From Erodium maritimum (lineage: Eukaryota > Streptophyta > Magnoliopsida > Geraniales > Geraniaceae), in NCBI GenBank assembly GCA_963921825.1, contig OY997590.1, positions 59,572,012 to 59,636,011 of the forward strand: a stretch of 64,000 nucleotides of DNA, read 5' to 3'. Position numbers and translations under genes: made by a program. Under the pieces are notes generated by a model, which was not told where the DNA came from, made no database searches, and saw nothing but the letters and a program-made list of their open reading frames with translations. Shown one piece after another: positions 22,435 to 34,974 of this stretch (its first letter is position 1; every line of letters starts with the position of its first letter).

Positions 22435-25390
22435 GACAAGTAACATCTTGGACGACATCTTGCTACTGCATCTAACCAAAAAATTTAGTTTCTTCCTCAA
22501 GCCACACATTAGGCATAAGATCAGGACTTCCACAACCCTCGTTCGAAGCCTAGCAAAAAATACTAGACAATTCGATGAGGCACACCAAAAGAAATTGAGG
22601 ATCTTTGGAAAAAATTTGGGTCGATCATAATATATGTCAAAAGTCCGAACTCGAAGGTTTGTTCCACACTCCTCTCTACCGGAGAATAAAATTATAAGCT
22701 GATTTAACTGAAAAGTGTCCTTTTGTCTCATGAGGCTAAAACCGCTTATTACACGACAAACCTCGACCAAACAAAATGGAAAGAATATCCTGGTGATCCA
22801 TCTTGAGAATAAATCCTAAAGTATATCATCATCATCCTATTCCATATCCTCCATGCAAAAAATGCTCTATACTCTTTGTGCAACTAGGCTTTGAGATTGT
22901 GTCTAGATATACGAATTCTCACCCAAAAGCTATGAAGAGTCTAAAATGAGGGTATTTGACCTTGACTCGATGAATCGTCATGCACCAGACCAAATCAGAT
23001 CATGAGAAGACAAAATACTATGCCAAGTATAGCTCAAATTTGTTCCAATTCAAGCATTCAGAAAAGAGGTTGTCGGATAGTATCGCACCTTTAAATCCAA
23101 ACTGCCATCTGTCTATCAAATGCAAACCTTGTTTCCCTAGCAAAGAAATGTTAAAGTCGTGAAACTTCTCCTTGCATCGTTACAACCAGAAGCATGCAAG
23201 AGCCTAATCAATCATGTATAGTAAGTCACTCTGAATTTTAAAGACTCTCATTGTGTATGCCTAGATAGATTAGATGATAGACTTAATTATAACATCTTTA
23301 CCTGCTTTAGACTAGAATTGTTCGTCCCAACTACTGATTTTCTAGATGACCCGATCAAGAAAATACCTTCGATTGTCTTTCTTGCTCATACCTATCAAGT
23401 TGAGAACTTTGAAGCAATCTGAAGGCACTGGAACCTCTTTTATTTCTAGAATTTGACAGCTTGTATCTCGGTTAAACGGATCAATATTAGAGCTTAAGAA
23501 GATGAAGGAATTCCTTCGTCGATGACCTACCTTGAGATCTTCTCAAATAGCACGAGGAGTGATTTCAGATTAATAGCTTCCACATCCTTCGCACTACAAA
23601 ATATGTAATTGTCAAGTGTGAAAAAATTGTGAGAGACACTCGGAGCTACTCAAGAAACTATACACCCAAGAATAAATACTTGATGCTCATAAGGGTTGGG
23701 TAGGCAAGTTAGGCCTTCCATACAAAATAAGAATATGTACAAGATAAAAGATCCCATTACCGAATACCCCAAAATAGAATAATCGGATCAATATCTAGTA
23801 TCATTAACTCCTAATGAAGTATGTAAGACATTGTCCGAACTCATTTAGTAAGCAATTGAAGACATTCTTCCTGAAACCCTAAATTCCTAATCGACATTAA
23901 GTAAGGCCATTTAACCTAGTTGTAAGCTTTAATCATGTCTTGTTTTAAGTCCATACAACCATCCTTCTTTTGCATTTTTCTCTTTAAAAGAATTTAAAAC
24001 ATTTTCATGAATGGATTGTCAAGGCACAAATACACCTCGAGTTTCAGAAATAGCACCTTCCAACAAAGGTTTTAGCTGATTTACGATAACCTTAAAAATT
24101 ATTTCAAATAAAACTTTGTAGCGATACGTATGACATTAGTCCTACATATATAACACGTTTGGCTTCTCAAGGATATATATCAAAATGGTATCGTTCATTT
24201 TCTCTGTTAAAAATCTCCTTCAAATACAAATAGAACACAAGCAACAACATTAGTTGCTACTGTATCCTTGTAATGTTGATAAAAATGGGGAATGAGGCCA
24301 AGAGACTTATCTGGTCTCATGGAGAGCCTCTCGAACTTCTTCAGTTAATACATGTAAGAGTTGCCTTCTGTTATATTCCAGGAATGCAATACGGTATTTG
24401 ACTACGTGAGTGAAGATATTTTGAAAATGGGAGCATACAACATGCTATAAGCACCCCCAAACCACCAACTTCTCGTTGTTGTCCTAGAGCTCCAGGATCT
24501 CATTGATACATGAAAGAATTTGATATTTATGTCCCTTTTCTTCAGCCATCATTACTTAATTCTATGTTTCTAGAATTTTCCTTTGATATCCATATATGTC
24601 ATTCATTATTTCTGGATAGCTTTCCTCTTTTAGATACCCGACCTATCTCTACAACTATTTAGAATCATTATATGCCTTATGGACCATTTGATTTGTATAG
24701 AATTAACATTACAGACTAACCGGTCCCACTCTTGCAAGGCATTTCCTAGTTTTTTTTTCACTTTATGATGTATGCTTGACAACCGTTTTCCTATCCATGC
24801 ATCCATAATAATTGAACAACATTATGGCTCATCGTCCCCCACGATTTCTAGTCGACATTGTCTTAAACATATTTGACATGTGATCAAATTAAAGGAGGAA
24901 AACCCCAAGTTAAATAGTATGGTATGAGGAAAAATACGATCAGAACCCTAATTGGTAAAAAATCATGTCCAACCTAACTTCAGTTCTATTATCAGATGTG
25001 CCTTCTCGTTGCCATGCAAACTCATGTCCTCCCAAGGTTATATCATGTAGTCTAATCGACTAGCGGCCCTCTATGAACCAATGTGTTGATAAATAAAGGT
25101 ATAAATAATACCCCTTTTAGTTTTCCATCCTGATGCAGAATGTAGTTGAAGTCCCCGATTAAAAGCAATTATCACCACCACCTTCCGCTATTCATGACAA
25201 CAAGTTCTATGTACTATATATGTCCCAACTCCTTGTGTGGTTTGACTATTGGTATCCAGCTTAATCTATGCATCAATATGAGATTGAGAGAAACCTCATA
25301 TTTGCACCTCAACCAAGTCCTTCCAAAACATATTCAACCACCTTTTTACCCTTGAGTTTCCATGGGTAAACCTCCCTGAAATCCCAAACC
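22435..25390 (-). pseudogene. LINE fragment C, old and much interrupted
   Basis: Read on the minus strand, the order of parts is right for a plant LINE ORF2. An endonuclease piece LLIGDFNY lies near 25165-25142. Reverse transcriptase pieces follow: EEVREAL (near 24345), MNDTILIYILEKPNVLYM, VIVNQLKPLLEGAISETRGVFVP and SIHENVLNSFKEKN (24210-23990). A zf-RVT piece is at 22660-22480 (SSNCLVFFARLRTRVVEVLILCLMCGL). Many stops and frame changes make this a dead copy. It sits between the two LTR-like repeats. The 3' tail is not clearly delimited. Confidence 0.7.
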
Positions 25391-25396
25391 CAACTG

Positions 25397-26260
25397 TTGT
25401 TATATTTAGGGTTGTCAATATTTGTGTTAAGACAGATGTCAACTATGATGTCGTAACATCATCTGTGTACAACCGATGTGCAGCTGAATGAAGATGTGAA
25501 CGCAGAATGTCATTGACAAGATTATGAATGATAACACACACACGTGGAACTCTTCAAGTATATCTAGAACGTATCCATGCTTATCCCGGTCACAAGATTT
25601 GTTTCCTAGTTTAAAGATACTTATTTAATAGATATCTTCGTTATTTTATAAATTCTCTAGAACAAGGAAACAAGGAGATTCACCTTGATCGTGACTCTAG
25701 ACATTTTAAGGAAACCCTAGGAGACACGATACAAGGGAATCAGAGATATAAATACACATATATTCTTCATAGCTCAGTGGTGTTCGAAAAAATACACTTC
25801 AAGCATATTATGAGAAGTCGACGCTGTTCATTTTTGTCCAGAGGGACTATCGTATGCATAACTCTTGATTACATGATTACAGAGTTCTCAAGCATGTTAG
25901 ATTATCATGTTGAGAAGTTGTATAAAATGAATTAAAGGGAATGCTACTATGCTCATGGTGTTCATCGTAACTGATTAAGCTATGGAGTTGCATTCTTGTG
26001 ATCGAAGCATCACAACCATTTTAGAAGACCAAGAACAATTCGAGACTGTAGGAGCTCGAAGAGTGGAACTGAGATGGGGTCTCAGGTTCAGGGGGATACT
26101 CTGATTTAGGTTTGCCGCTTTTAATAATAGCATAATATTGATCTGGATGATTTGTGAACTTATGTGCTGATTGATTACATCATAGTGAAATCTTTCCAAG
26201 CCTTGGTAATTCCAAGCTAGAACGATTAGATTTATCGTCACACAAACCCAAAATCAGAAG
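25397..26260 (+). repeat. LTR-like repeat, copy B
   Basis: It starts tgttgttatatttagggttg and matches copy A (21029 on) block by block, with several deletions making it shorter. No gene is seen in it. Either the pair flanked an internal region now occupied by LINE fragment C, or the LINE split a tandem pair. Old fossil. Confidence 0.5.
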
Positions 26261-26659
26261 CTCAAAGGGTTAGAGAGTCCCTCCCGGATACGGCAAAGAA
26301 GACCAACAAAACAAGACACACAATATCAAGAGTAGAACCAAACCAATACCAATAGCAACCCGGGGAAATAATCCAATGGAGAAATAGAGCTGAGAAATTC
26401 ACCTAAAATGGTGAGATAGAGGATAGACGACGTGAAGCCCACAACCTTGGCCAGATTGATAAAGGAGGAGAAGAAAAAATGCCCACAACCGAATCCGGAG
26501 TTCAAACACAGCTACACACATGATCGTCAAAAAAAAAAAAGACGTGTCAGAAGAAATAAACCTTATCCTCATAAAGAGGGGCGCGTGAGGTTTGTTCGCT
26601 TTTTAGTCACTACCCAACTTTGGTTTTATACAACATGTCTGTACTGATTACTCCCCGAG
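26261..26659. other. Intergenic, nothing recognised
   Basis: A moderately AC-rich stretch with short open frames only. It includes an A11 run near 26530. I see no domain, RNA gene or element end here. Confidence 0.5.
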
Positions 26660-27307
26660 TAGGGATGGCAATGGGAAGGGTATGGATCGGGTTTTGTGAT
26701 ACACGTACCCTACCCGATTTTAATACCTAATACCCATACCCGATCAATACCCAGTCAATACCCTACCCGATTTCTATTCGTTTGGGTCGGGTATTACCCT
26801 ACCCGATTTGTTAATATGACATGTGGATTACAAGACAAAAAAAATGATCTAAATAGCAATTCCATATAAATTTAAGTAATAAAAAAATATGAAATTATAG
26901 AAAAAAAATTCACGCCTCAAGTATCAACATATAACAATCTTAAAATTAAATAACAACCAAGTAAAAGTAATCCCTTTCAAGTTTGTTTTTTAATGATCAA
27001 TTAACCCGAATGAATTGTGTGGTATTATGGGTTTATGAGTTATGACCGTACAACTTATTAATTGTAATTGACTTACTATTAGGTTTATTATCGTGAACTT
27101 ACTTATGTATATAATATAAATAAATAAATAAATAAATATATGTGTGTGTTATAAGATTGGGTCGGGTTTGGGGAGGGTAAGGCCAAACCCTTACCCGGTC
27201 AATATACCCGGTCAACGGGTAATACCCTATCCGATTAAAATAATACCCGGTCAATACCCTACCCGATCGGATAGGGTACGTCGGATTGGGGTTATTTTGC
27301 CATCCTA
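26660..27307. mobile_element. hAT-like MITE, 648 bp
   Basis: The left end TAGGGATGGCAAT (26660) and right end ATTTTGCCATCCTA (27307) are inverted repeats of the TAGGGATGGCAA type common in plant hAT elements. The flanking 8-mers tccccgag (26652-26659) and tcccctac (27308-27315) agree at six of eight positions, fitting an aged 8-bp target duplication. Both ends carry many tacccgatc/gatcgggta-type repeats that can pair. A (TAAA)n tract lies at about 27113-27137. There is no transposase, so it is non-autonomous. Confidence 0.75.
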
Positions 27308-27587
27308 TCCCCTACTCAAATGCAAATATTCTCGGGTGATTTGGGTTCGGCCCATGAGCCCATTCGATGTGATCCAGATGGTTATTATGGACGAAGCAAT
27401 GATGGGCTATAACACTAATGGCAAAATGTTCTAGAAGAATCTGGAGTTTAGCTTGTTCTCCAATCCAATACTCACTTTAAGTTTAGTCCCAACAACGCAA
27501 ACGAAAACGCCTCCACGAATACTCTGAATCACTATCAACTATCGTGCCGACGCTTACTCTCCCTCTTCCTCTCCCTCTGCCACCACC
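27308..27587 (+). promoter_or_regulatory. Upstream region and 5' UTR of caprin-like gene
   Basis: Only 280 bp separate the hAT-like MITE from the start codon. There is a CCAAT sequence near 27460 and a pyrimidine patch (ctctccctcttcctctccct) at about 27557-27576, common just upstream of plant start codons. No clear TATA box is visible. The start context caccaccATGGCG is good for plant translation. Confidence 0.4.
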
Positions 27588-29338
27588 ATGGCGGTCTCAG
27601 AAATCTGCGAAGGTCCCACCCTCAGCCTCATCGGAAAGCGCCTCCGCGCCCTCCGCAAGAAGTACAACCGCATTCTGCTGACGGAGGAGGCCGTCGCTCA
27701 GGGCAAGCCCGTCAACAAGGAGCAGGAGGACGTGCTACGCTCCAAGCCCGTCGTCTCCGCCCTCATCGAAGAGCTTGAGAAGCTCCGGAACCCTCTCTCC
27801 GCCGCCGTCCAAGACGAGCTCAACGCGGCCCTTCAGCACCACAGTCAGGTCTCCGCCTCCGCCGTGGAGGATCTCCTCAACTTGCTCTATGTTGGCTCCA
27901 TGTTCGATGTCAAGTCGCAGAGCGATTTTGCTTCCACTTGCTTGACCAAAACCCACGAGCGAGCCTGTTTCTTGACCTACGACTATGTCACGGAGGACCC
28001 CACCGATCTGCTTGCCGAGGAGGATTTGGATTCGATCTCCAAGCTTGGAGGTCTCTTGATTTCGAGGCCCGCTGATTCCAGTTTGTCGCACAGAAATGCG
28101 TTGCAGCGGTGCATTGAGCACGCTAAGGCGTGGCTTGCAAAATCTGACAAGCCAATTGAGTCTAATGCCAATGTAACATGTAAATTTCCAAACTCTTTGC
28201 TTTTCAAATTTTGATTTGTGCATTATCTTTTATCACCTTGATTCGTATATGAATGTTTCTCTGACTCAATTTGTGATTGCTAGATTTGAAATTGAGAGAA
28301 AGGCTGGACAAGATCATGGCTTCTGATTACTTAGCCACCTCACCTGTTCATCCTGTGAAGGCTGCTGCAGCTGGAATTTTTGTTCCTTTCCAGGTGCCAA
28401 TCATGGGAGCAAGTGTTCCTGTACCCGTGGAAGCCAAAAGCTCCCTTGTGCAGGAGCAGCAGAAGGTATAGACTAAGCTTGAATTGCTCTCATTTTTTGA
28501 AATTTGGGTCTGTTAGCTAATACAAAACAAATGTATACTGTTGGAGATGTTTCCGTGAATGTGAGTAACTTTAACAATCAACAATGGAACACTTGTTATT
28601 GGGTTTGATACCTAACTTGGAGTTTGGATTAAGTAATTTACAAACACGCTCCATAAGGTTGTATACTGGGACTTGCTTTCAATTTAGCCTTTTCACAGAT
28701 ATAAGATGGCAGTATTGAATGGTGCTATTGATGGTTTTTGTTTAACTGAAGAACGACTAGGCAAATTTCTTGTGATGGACACTGGTTTTTACAAACTAAA
28801 GATAAGTTCATCAACACTGCAATTTATTGTGGTGCATTGTGCAGAAAGAAGAAGCTATAACTTGGGGAGAGCATGGCAGTGGTAGTAGCCAATCTAGTGT
28901 TTCAATCCAGGAGAAGCCGAAGGTAGCTCTTAGCACAGTCGATGAATCATTCTTGCCACAGCATACTTGTGTGAAGTTAGTTTGACATTTTTTGTTATCC
29001 AGGATGAGCAAGAAACAGAAAACCCAGCTGAAAATGTCTCTGTCCAAGAAGAAGATGATAATGAGAGAGAGGAGCAATGGCACACTCAGGTTCGGAGGGG
29101 AAACCGAAACCAAAGAGGGAGAGGGCATTTGAATAGCAGTGGAGGTCGAAGTGGAAACCAAAACCATAGAGGGAGAGGGCACTTGACTGGTAGGGGAGGT
29201 CGAGGTGGTTACCAGAATGGTTGGAGTCAGCATCAGCCTGGAAAGTATCAACCAAGGGGTTACCAAAACAACAGGGCAAATGAGGGCGGAGAGCATTACA
29301 CCCAGCGGGGCTCTGCCGTTGAAGGCGCTCCCATCTGA
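27588..29338 (+). CDS. Caprin-like, RGG-tailed RNA-binding-type protein, 4 exons, 395 aa
   Basis: Four exons join cleanly at GT..AG introns: 27588-28179, 28284-28465, 28845-28922 and 29003-29338. The joined frame is open to the TGA at 29336. The product starts MAVSEICEGPTLSLIGKRLR. It has a helical N-terminal half (residues about 1-200) with a coiled-coil-like ALIEELEKLR segment. Exon 2 is Ala/Pro/Val-rich. The acidic segment ENVSVQEEDDNEREEQW begins the C-terminal part, and the tail is Gly/Arg/Gln-rich with RGRGH and GRGGRGGYQN motifs. That layout matches a plant family annotated as glycine-rich or Rho-GAP gacO-like, close in design to animal caprins; I recall Arabidopsis At1g27090 as a member. 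The RGG tail suggests RNA binding in the cytoplasm, by inference only. Exon 1 is GC-rich. No break is seen. Confidence 0.85.
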
Positions 29339-30109
29339 TATTGCTAATGCTAGCTTTGATTGGTGGTCGGTGGTATGGAGTCTTGTTTAGCTTGATGGTT
29401 TCTTTGCGTTTAGCTATTGAAAGTTACGATCTAGCAAAGGAAATAGATTCATTTCTCTTCTTCGCCATCTTCATGTTAAGTTTCTCTTTAGTTTTTCTGA
29501 AACGCTCTAGTCAATGGTTCTCTGTTCCAGATGTTTCGATTTCTCTATAGTCTGTTCAAAATTCACGGCCTTGAAAAGAAACGAATTCAGGTAGAAAATT
29601 GTGGGAGATAGAGTTGATGCCATTCCTTACCGGAGGGATGGAGCTGGAGCGGACGCTATTCCAAATCCATTCTGTTAAAAGAACCCTTATTTCCGAGAAG
29701 AAGGATCTCTATCTCAGTCTTGATACACAGTCATTGTGTTTATAGATCATAGAATGAAACAAATTGGCGACGGAACCTAATCCCGTCTTCTTAACCTATG
29801 GGATGATATCATTTTCAAGGAAAATAAACCATATTCTTGGACTCCAGCCTGACTTTTCAAGAGCATCCACCAACTTGTATTATTTTTCCCCCATCGAAAT
29901 GCTATGCTAGATGCTAACTGTAGAGTTTTAATTCTTGCTCAAGTGATCTTTTATTTTCTGTTTGATATCTATGATGTGAGCGTGATAGATTTTGAGTTAA
30001 AAATAAATCATGGACTAAATGTGCATACTGGGATATACTTAAGGATTACCCGAAGTAGCGTGCACATATTACGTTAAAGAAAAAATAGTTGAATGGTTAT
30101 TGGTTTTGT
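29339..30109 (+). other. 3' UTR and intergenic DNA after caprin-like gene
   Basis: The first few hundred bases are presumably 3' UTR, but I cannot fix the poly(A) site. There is no further gene. The stretch ends at the PIF/Harbinger remnant near 30110. Confidence 0.5.
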
Positions 30110-30240
30110 GATAATATCGTATGTTTAATTATTGTTCGTAGTATGTTTAATTATCATATTTTTAATTAAAGTATGTTTAATTAGTTTATGTATTTTACAT
30201 TTGGCATGAATAAACAACTAGTTTTATTTAGGTGGTTTTG
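30110..30240 (+). mobile_element. PIF/Harbinger 3' remnant, left half (split by LINE D)
   Basis: The block with repeated gtatgtttaattat and then tttatttaggtggttttg matches the 3' tail of element 3 (14515-14640). The continuation of the same tail, from atgaaaagt...caatggctcc to ggatgtgctc-TTA, is found at 45122-45265. A LINE insertion therefore split one PIF/Harbinger end. Confidence 0.65.
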
Positions 30241-30340
30241 AAAATATGAGAAAAGACATATTGATTGCTCTCTGCTCCGGGTTTCGTGGGGTCCTAGAGA
30301 AAACAGTTCCTTCGCCGATGGTGGAAGGTTTGGTGTCTGA
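30241..30340 (+). mobile_element. LINE D, 5' piece before the copia insertion
   Basis: About 100 bp of LINE D 5' sequence, with a short ORF1 start-like frame (...PSPMVEGLVSD). It is interrupted by the copia LTR at 30341 and resumes at 39819. The exact 5' end is inferred from the end of PIF/Harbinger homology. Confidence 0.5.
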
Positions 30341-32009
30341 TGTTGGGTCTCGAGGTAGAGTTGGAGATGAACCAACTCGCAGCGGAAAATCAAGGAAAAC
30401 CAAGAGACGATTAAAACCATGAAACAACTAACAAAGAATGGATTCACAAGAGAAAAAATCAGCACTATTTCTTACCAAAACAAGAACACCGGTTAATGAA
30501 TGATTGACTTGAGTCTCCAAGACGCCTACGTATCCACATGGGAATCAGAGCCACGTAGTTCTTCTCTTTGAGGACTCAAGAACACAAAAATAGAGGTGGA
30601 AATTAGCCAAACCCGAAATGGTAGGAGGAGGGAGAGAAAAAAAGTTGATTCCCATTTGTGTCTTGTGTTTGTTATGTTGAAAAAAGATGACTTAAACATA
30701 ACAAACTCCATACTTGTCCAACTAAAGGCATGTGACAAGCATGGTGACAAATAAGGTGTAAATAGGACAAAGTATGGCAAGACAAGATTGGGTTAGGTGG
30801 TGAATCACCAACACCTTAATCCTTGTCTTGCTTACTTAGTACTAATTAATCAAGACTTGATTAATTAGTTCTATGGGCCTTGGTTGCATGGGCCTCTTGG
30901 AACATGGCCCGTGGCCATTTCCAACGAGGTCCCGTGATTTGCTCATCACCTCCAAGCCTTCCATACCGGAAATGTCCAACATTATCCGACGCGATCAATC
31001 CCAAGACTCCAAGTCTTGTCTCGATCCGTAAAGTTCTATTCACTTACGGGCACATGACCCAAAACCCAGTTTTGGTCATGTCCCGAGACAACTCCCTTTT
31101 TGCCATTCTCCATAAATGTGTCAATGAGTTTCATCCTCCAGTGTGACCCTTAGGTTTATGCATGTCAATAGATCAACGTAAAATCCCATTTTACTCGATC
31201 CTATTTAAGTGGCAACTAACGAGACTTTAGTATTGCCTGACACTGCATAACGAATCGACCTTGTCGATTCTAACCTTTTCGTCGTCCCTGTCATTATCCT
31301 TTTATCTCCGATATCCTGATTGAGATAAGGCATAGAGCCATCATCCTTATTATTCTCAATCACTGTTCCTTGATATGTGAGATGACTGAATATATGATAC
31401 CCAGTATCATGTGCATGGTCATGCTATTCATTCAGCCACTCTCGATCAAGCGGCCAAGAACCGATATCTTTCCCATACCGTAGTATGAGGGATAAATCCC
31501 TTAGCCGTCTTTCGTTTCACTCATGCAGTCCGTCCCCAAGCCAATCCTGGCCGTTATGGAAGCCCTGTTACGGACAACGTTAGGCTCAGGTCAAACTCAG
31601 TTGTTTACTGCATAGCGATCACAAAGACTCCTTGGTCTAAGGATACATGACAAGCTACGACAATGAATATGTTCATGACTTGATCTATGGCACATATTCA
31701 TGTCGGGTCATCCAATATCATGTCCCACATGATATCTATGATCAGACTCCGGAATCTCATTCCAATGACTAACATAACGTAAGCCATAAAGAGCCATCTT
31801 TCATACTAGTCGCTTCAAGTGAAGATAAGGACCCATCGAGTGTGATCTATCTCGATCTATGGTTCTATTCGCATTGTGGGCATAGATCAGAGCACACATC
31901 AATATATTACTCCAACACATAAGTAATATAAAGCCGCTTTAATTTTATTGCTAACGATGATATATACATTTGGACATTTAAGATTGAACTACGGGCACTA
32001 AGACTAACA
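30341..32009 (-). repeat. Copia 3' LTR
   Basis: A 1669-bp LTR, TGTTGG...TAACA in plus orientation. It is followed at 32010-32023 by atctcccacttgcc, the complement of a purine-rich tract (ggcaagtgggagat) typical of the 3' LTR junction in plant copia elements. The short open frames inside recur in every LTR copy of this window and are not genes. Confidence 0.9.
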
Positions 32010-33792
32010 ATCTCCCACTTGCCCTAGTTCCAATCAAAACTCCAATATGTCCCTATCGACTTTACATGTCTAACATGTTTCGGCAGCGACACTGCCTTAG
32101 TCAAAGGGTTGGCTATTTTATCATCTGTTGGAATATAGGTTATCTTCACTTCACCTCAGTTCAATATTTCTCTGATTAGGTGGATACGCCGTAGTACATG
32201 TTTGAATTTGTTATGCAATCTGGGCTTTTAGCTTGCGCAATGGCCCTTGTGTTGTCGCAAAATGGATTCACCGGGCTGGATGGGTTTTTAATTACACCCA
32301 ACCCTGCCGTGAATTTCCAAATCCACATAGCCTCCTTAGCTGCCTCTGCAGCATCCATGTACTTGGCCTCTGTCGTAAATTCGGCAATGGTATCTTGCTT
32401 TACGATGTCCCAGCTAAAGCTCTACCATTCAGCATAAACACATATCCTGACTGACTTCTAAAGTCATCTGGATTTGTCTTGGAAAACTAGCGTCTACTCA
32501 TCCTTCGACGACTAGTTCAGCATCATCTTTCCCCCGGGTTAGACTGATGTCTACTGGTACAACATAAGGCTTACGAGACGTCCAGTCTCATACATGTCAT
32601 GGCATATATGATCGATCCTGCCCCCAGGCGCATAGGATTCTGATCATCATTTTCAGCTCATCAGGTGTCTTAGGACACTAAGTCTTGCTGAGATGAATGC
32701 CATGACTAGTGGATAAGAGTCCTTTCTTTGAATCGAGCATTAAGAACCTACTTAATGCCTTGTTCACATAGGTTCCCTGACTTAAATCCAAGACCCTCTT
32801 GGTGCGATCTCTACATATCTTAATCCTTAAGATATAAGAAGCATCGCCTAAGTCCTTTATTGAAAAACACTTCCTCAACCAAGCTTTAGTCTCGTGAAAG
32901 GTTGGGATGTCGTTTTCAATGAGAACCAGAAAGGTAATCTTGCTCCCACTAGCCTTCTTATAAACGCAAGATTCGTCCTCGTTCTTGATTAAGCCAAATC
33001 CAATTATAGCTTCATCAAAACGAAGGATCCAACTCCGAGAAGTTCATTTCAGTCCATAAATGGATTTCAACAACTTATAAATCTTTCCCTTATTCTTCGG
33101 ATTGTCAAAACCTTTGGGCCGAGACATACAAACGTACTCATTCAAATTTTCATTTAGGAAAGCGGTTTTGACATCCACTTGCCATATCTCGTAATTATGA
33201 TACGCAGTTATGTCAAGAAGAATTTGGATCGATTTTGACCGTAGCCACTAGGGAGAAGGTTTTCTCATAGTCAATCCATTTGATCTGCCTATAACCTTTT
33301 GCCACCAGTTGAGCTTTGTAGGTCAGAGGGTTGCCGTCCATGTCCATCTTCACCTTGAAGATCCATTTGCATCCGATGGTCCTCACACCATTGATGGGAT
33401 CAACCAGTTCCCAGACTCGGTTGTCCGACATGCATTGCATTTCCTCCCTCATGGCTCCAAGCCATAACTCGGAGTCGGGCCCATCCACGACTTCCTGAAA
33501 GGTGGCTGGATCATCGTGATCCACCATGACTTCATTGTCACCTCCGGATACCATATCTTGGAGGTGGAAGATTGATCCTTTCAAATCGCCTTGGACCTTC
33601 CAGAATTGTAACAAGAATTGGTTCTTACTCTACGACAATCTCTGGCTCCTTTCTACTGAGTTGTCAATTGGTTTAGACAGATCTGTACCATCCTGAATTT
33701 CTTCGAGATGCACAGTCCTCCCAATGACGTCTTTGGAAACAAAACTCCTTTTCCATAAAGACCCCACCCCAAGAGACGAACATCATGTTCTC

Positions 33793-34229
33793 ACTGGGAT
33801 TATAGAAGTAGTATCCCTTTGTTGCTTTGGGATACCACACGAAGGTGCATATCTCAGATCTTGGTTCGAGCTTAGTCGAAACCAAATGTTTCACATAAGC
33901 CTTGCAAACACAAATCTTTAGGAAGGACAAAGCGGGCATCATCCCGTACCATTTTTAAAATGGTGTCCCTTCCACACCCTTCGTCGAAGCCCGATTCACT
34001 ATGAATGCGGTCGTCTCTAGAGCATAACCCAAAAAAGAGATTGGGAGATCAATCAAACTAATCATGGAACGGATCATTGTCTAACAATGTCCGATTTCTC
34101 TGTTTGGCTACACCTTTCAACTACAGTGTCACAGGAGGAGTCCATTCCAAAAGGATCCCATCTCTTTTAGATGATATAATAACTCTGTGGTCAAGTATTT
34201 TCCACCTCAATCCAATCGAAGTGCCTTAA
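33793..34229 (-). repeat. 437-bp direct repeat, copy 1 (copia integrase region)
   Basis: It starts actgggattatagaagtag and ends at ...cgaagtgcctta. It is repeated at 36029-36465. The two copies bound the foreign block 34230-36028. Both derive from the copia coding region (minus strand, motifs ALSFLKIC and KLEPRS). Confidence 0.9.
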
Positions 34230-34974
34230 CGAATCGACCCTGTCGATTCTAACCTCTCCGTCGTCCCTGTCATTATCCTCTTATCTCCGATATCCCGATT
34301 GAGATAAGGCATAGAGCCGTCATCCTTATTATTCTCAATCACTGTTCCTTGATATGTGAGATCACTGAATATATGAGACCCAGTATCGTGTGCATGGTCA
34401 TGCTATTCTTTCAGTCACTCTCGATCAAGCGGCCGAGAACCGATATCTTTCTCATACCTCAGTATGAGGGATAAATCCCTTAGCCGTCTTTCGTGTCACT
34501 CATGTAGCCCGTCCCCAAGCCAATCATGTCCGTTATGGAAGCCCTGTTACGGACAACGTTAGGCTCATGTCAAACTCAATTGTTGACTACATAGCGATCA
34601 CAAAGACTCCTTGGTCTAAGGATACATGACAAGCTATGACAATGAATATGTTCATGACTTGATCTATGGCACATATTCATGTCGGGTCGTCCAATATCAT
34701 GTCCCACATGATATCTATGATCAGACTCCGGAATCCCATTCCAATGACTAACAGAACGTGAGCCATAAATAGCCATCTTTCATACTAGTCGCTTCTAGTG
34801 AAGCTTTGTTGACTAGGGACCCATCGAGTATGATCTATCTCGATCTATGGTTCTATTCGCATATCGATATATTACTCCAACATATAAGTAATATAAAGTC
34901 GCTTTAACTTTATTGCTAACGATGATATATACATTTGGACGCTTAGGATTGAACTACGGGCACTAAGACTAACA
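34227..34974 (-). repeat. Partial copia LTR inside the copia element
   Basis: It matches the copia LTR from aacgaatcgacc (31249 in the 3' LTR) to the terminal gactaaca. The first part of the LTR (about 900 bp) is missing. The join to repeat copy 1 falls in the short shared letters ttaa/taac. Confidence 0.85.

Noticed and set aside
27060-27140. (TAAA)n and TG-rich tract as a promoter element
   Set aside because: It lies inside the hAT-like MITE and is a simple repeat.
27735-28223. Minus-strand frame of 162 codons opposite the caprin-like exon 1
   Set aside because: It is an antisense shadow of a well-supported exon, with no recognisable domain.
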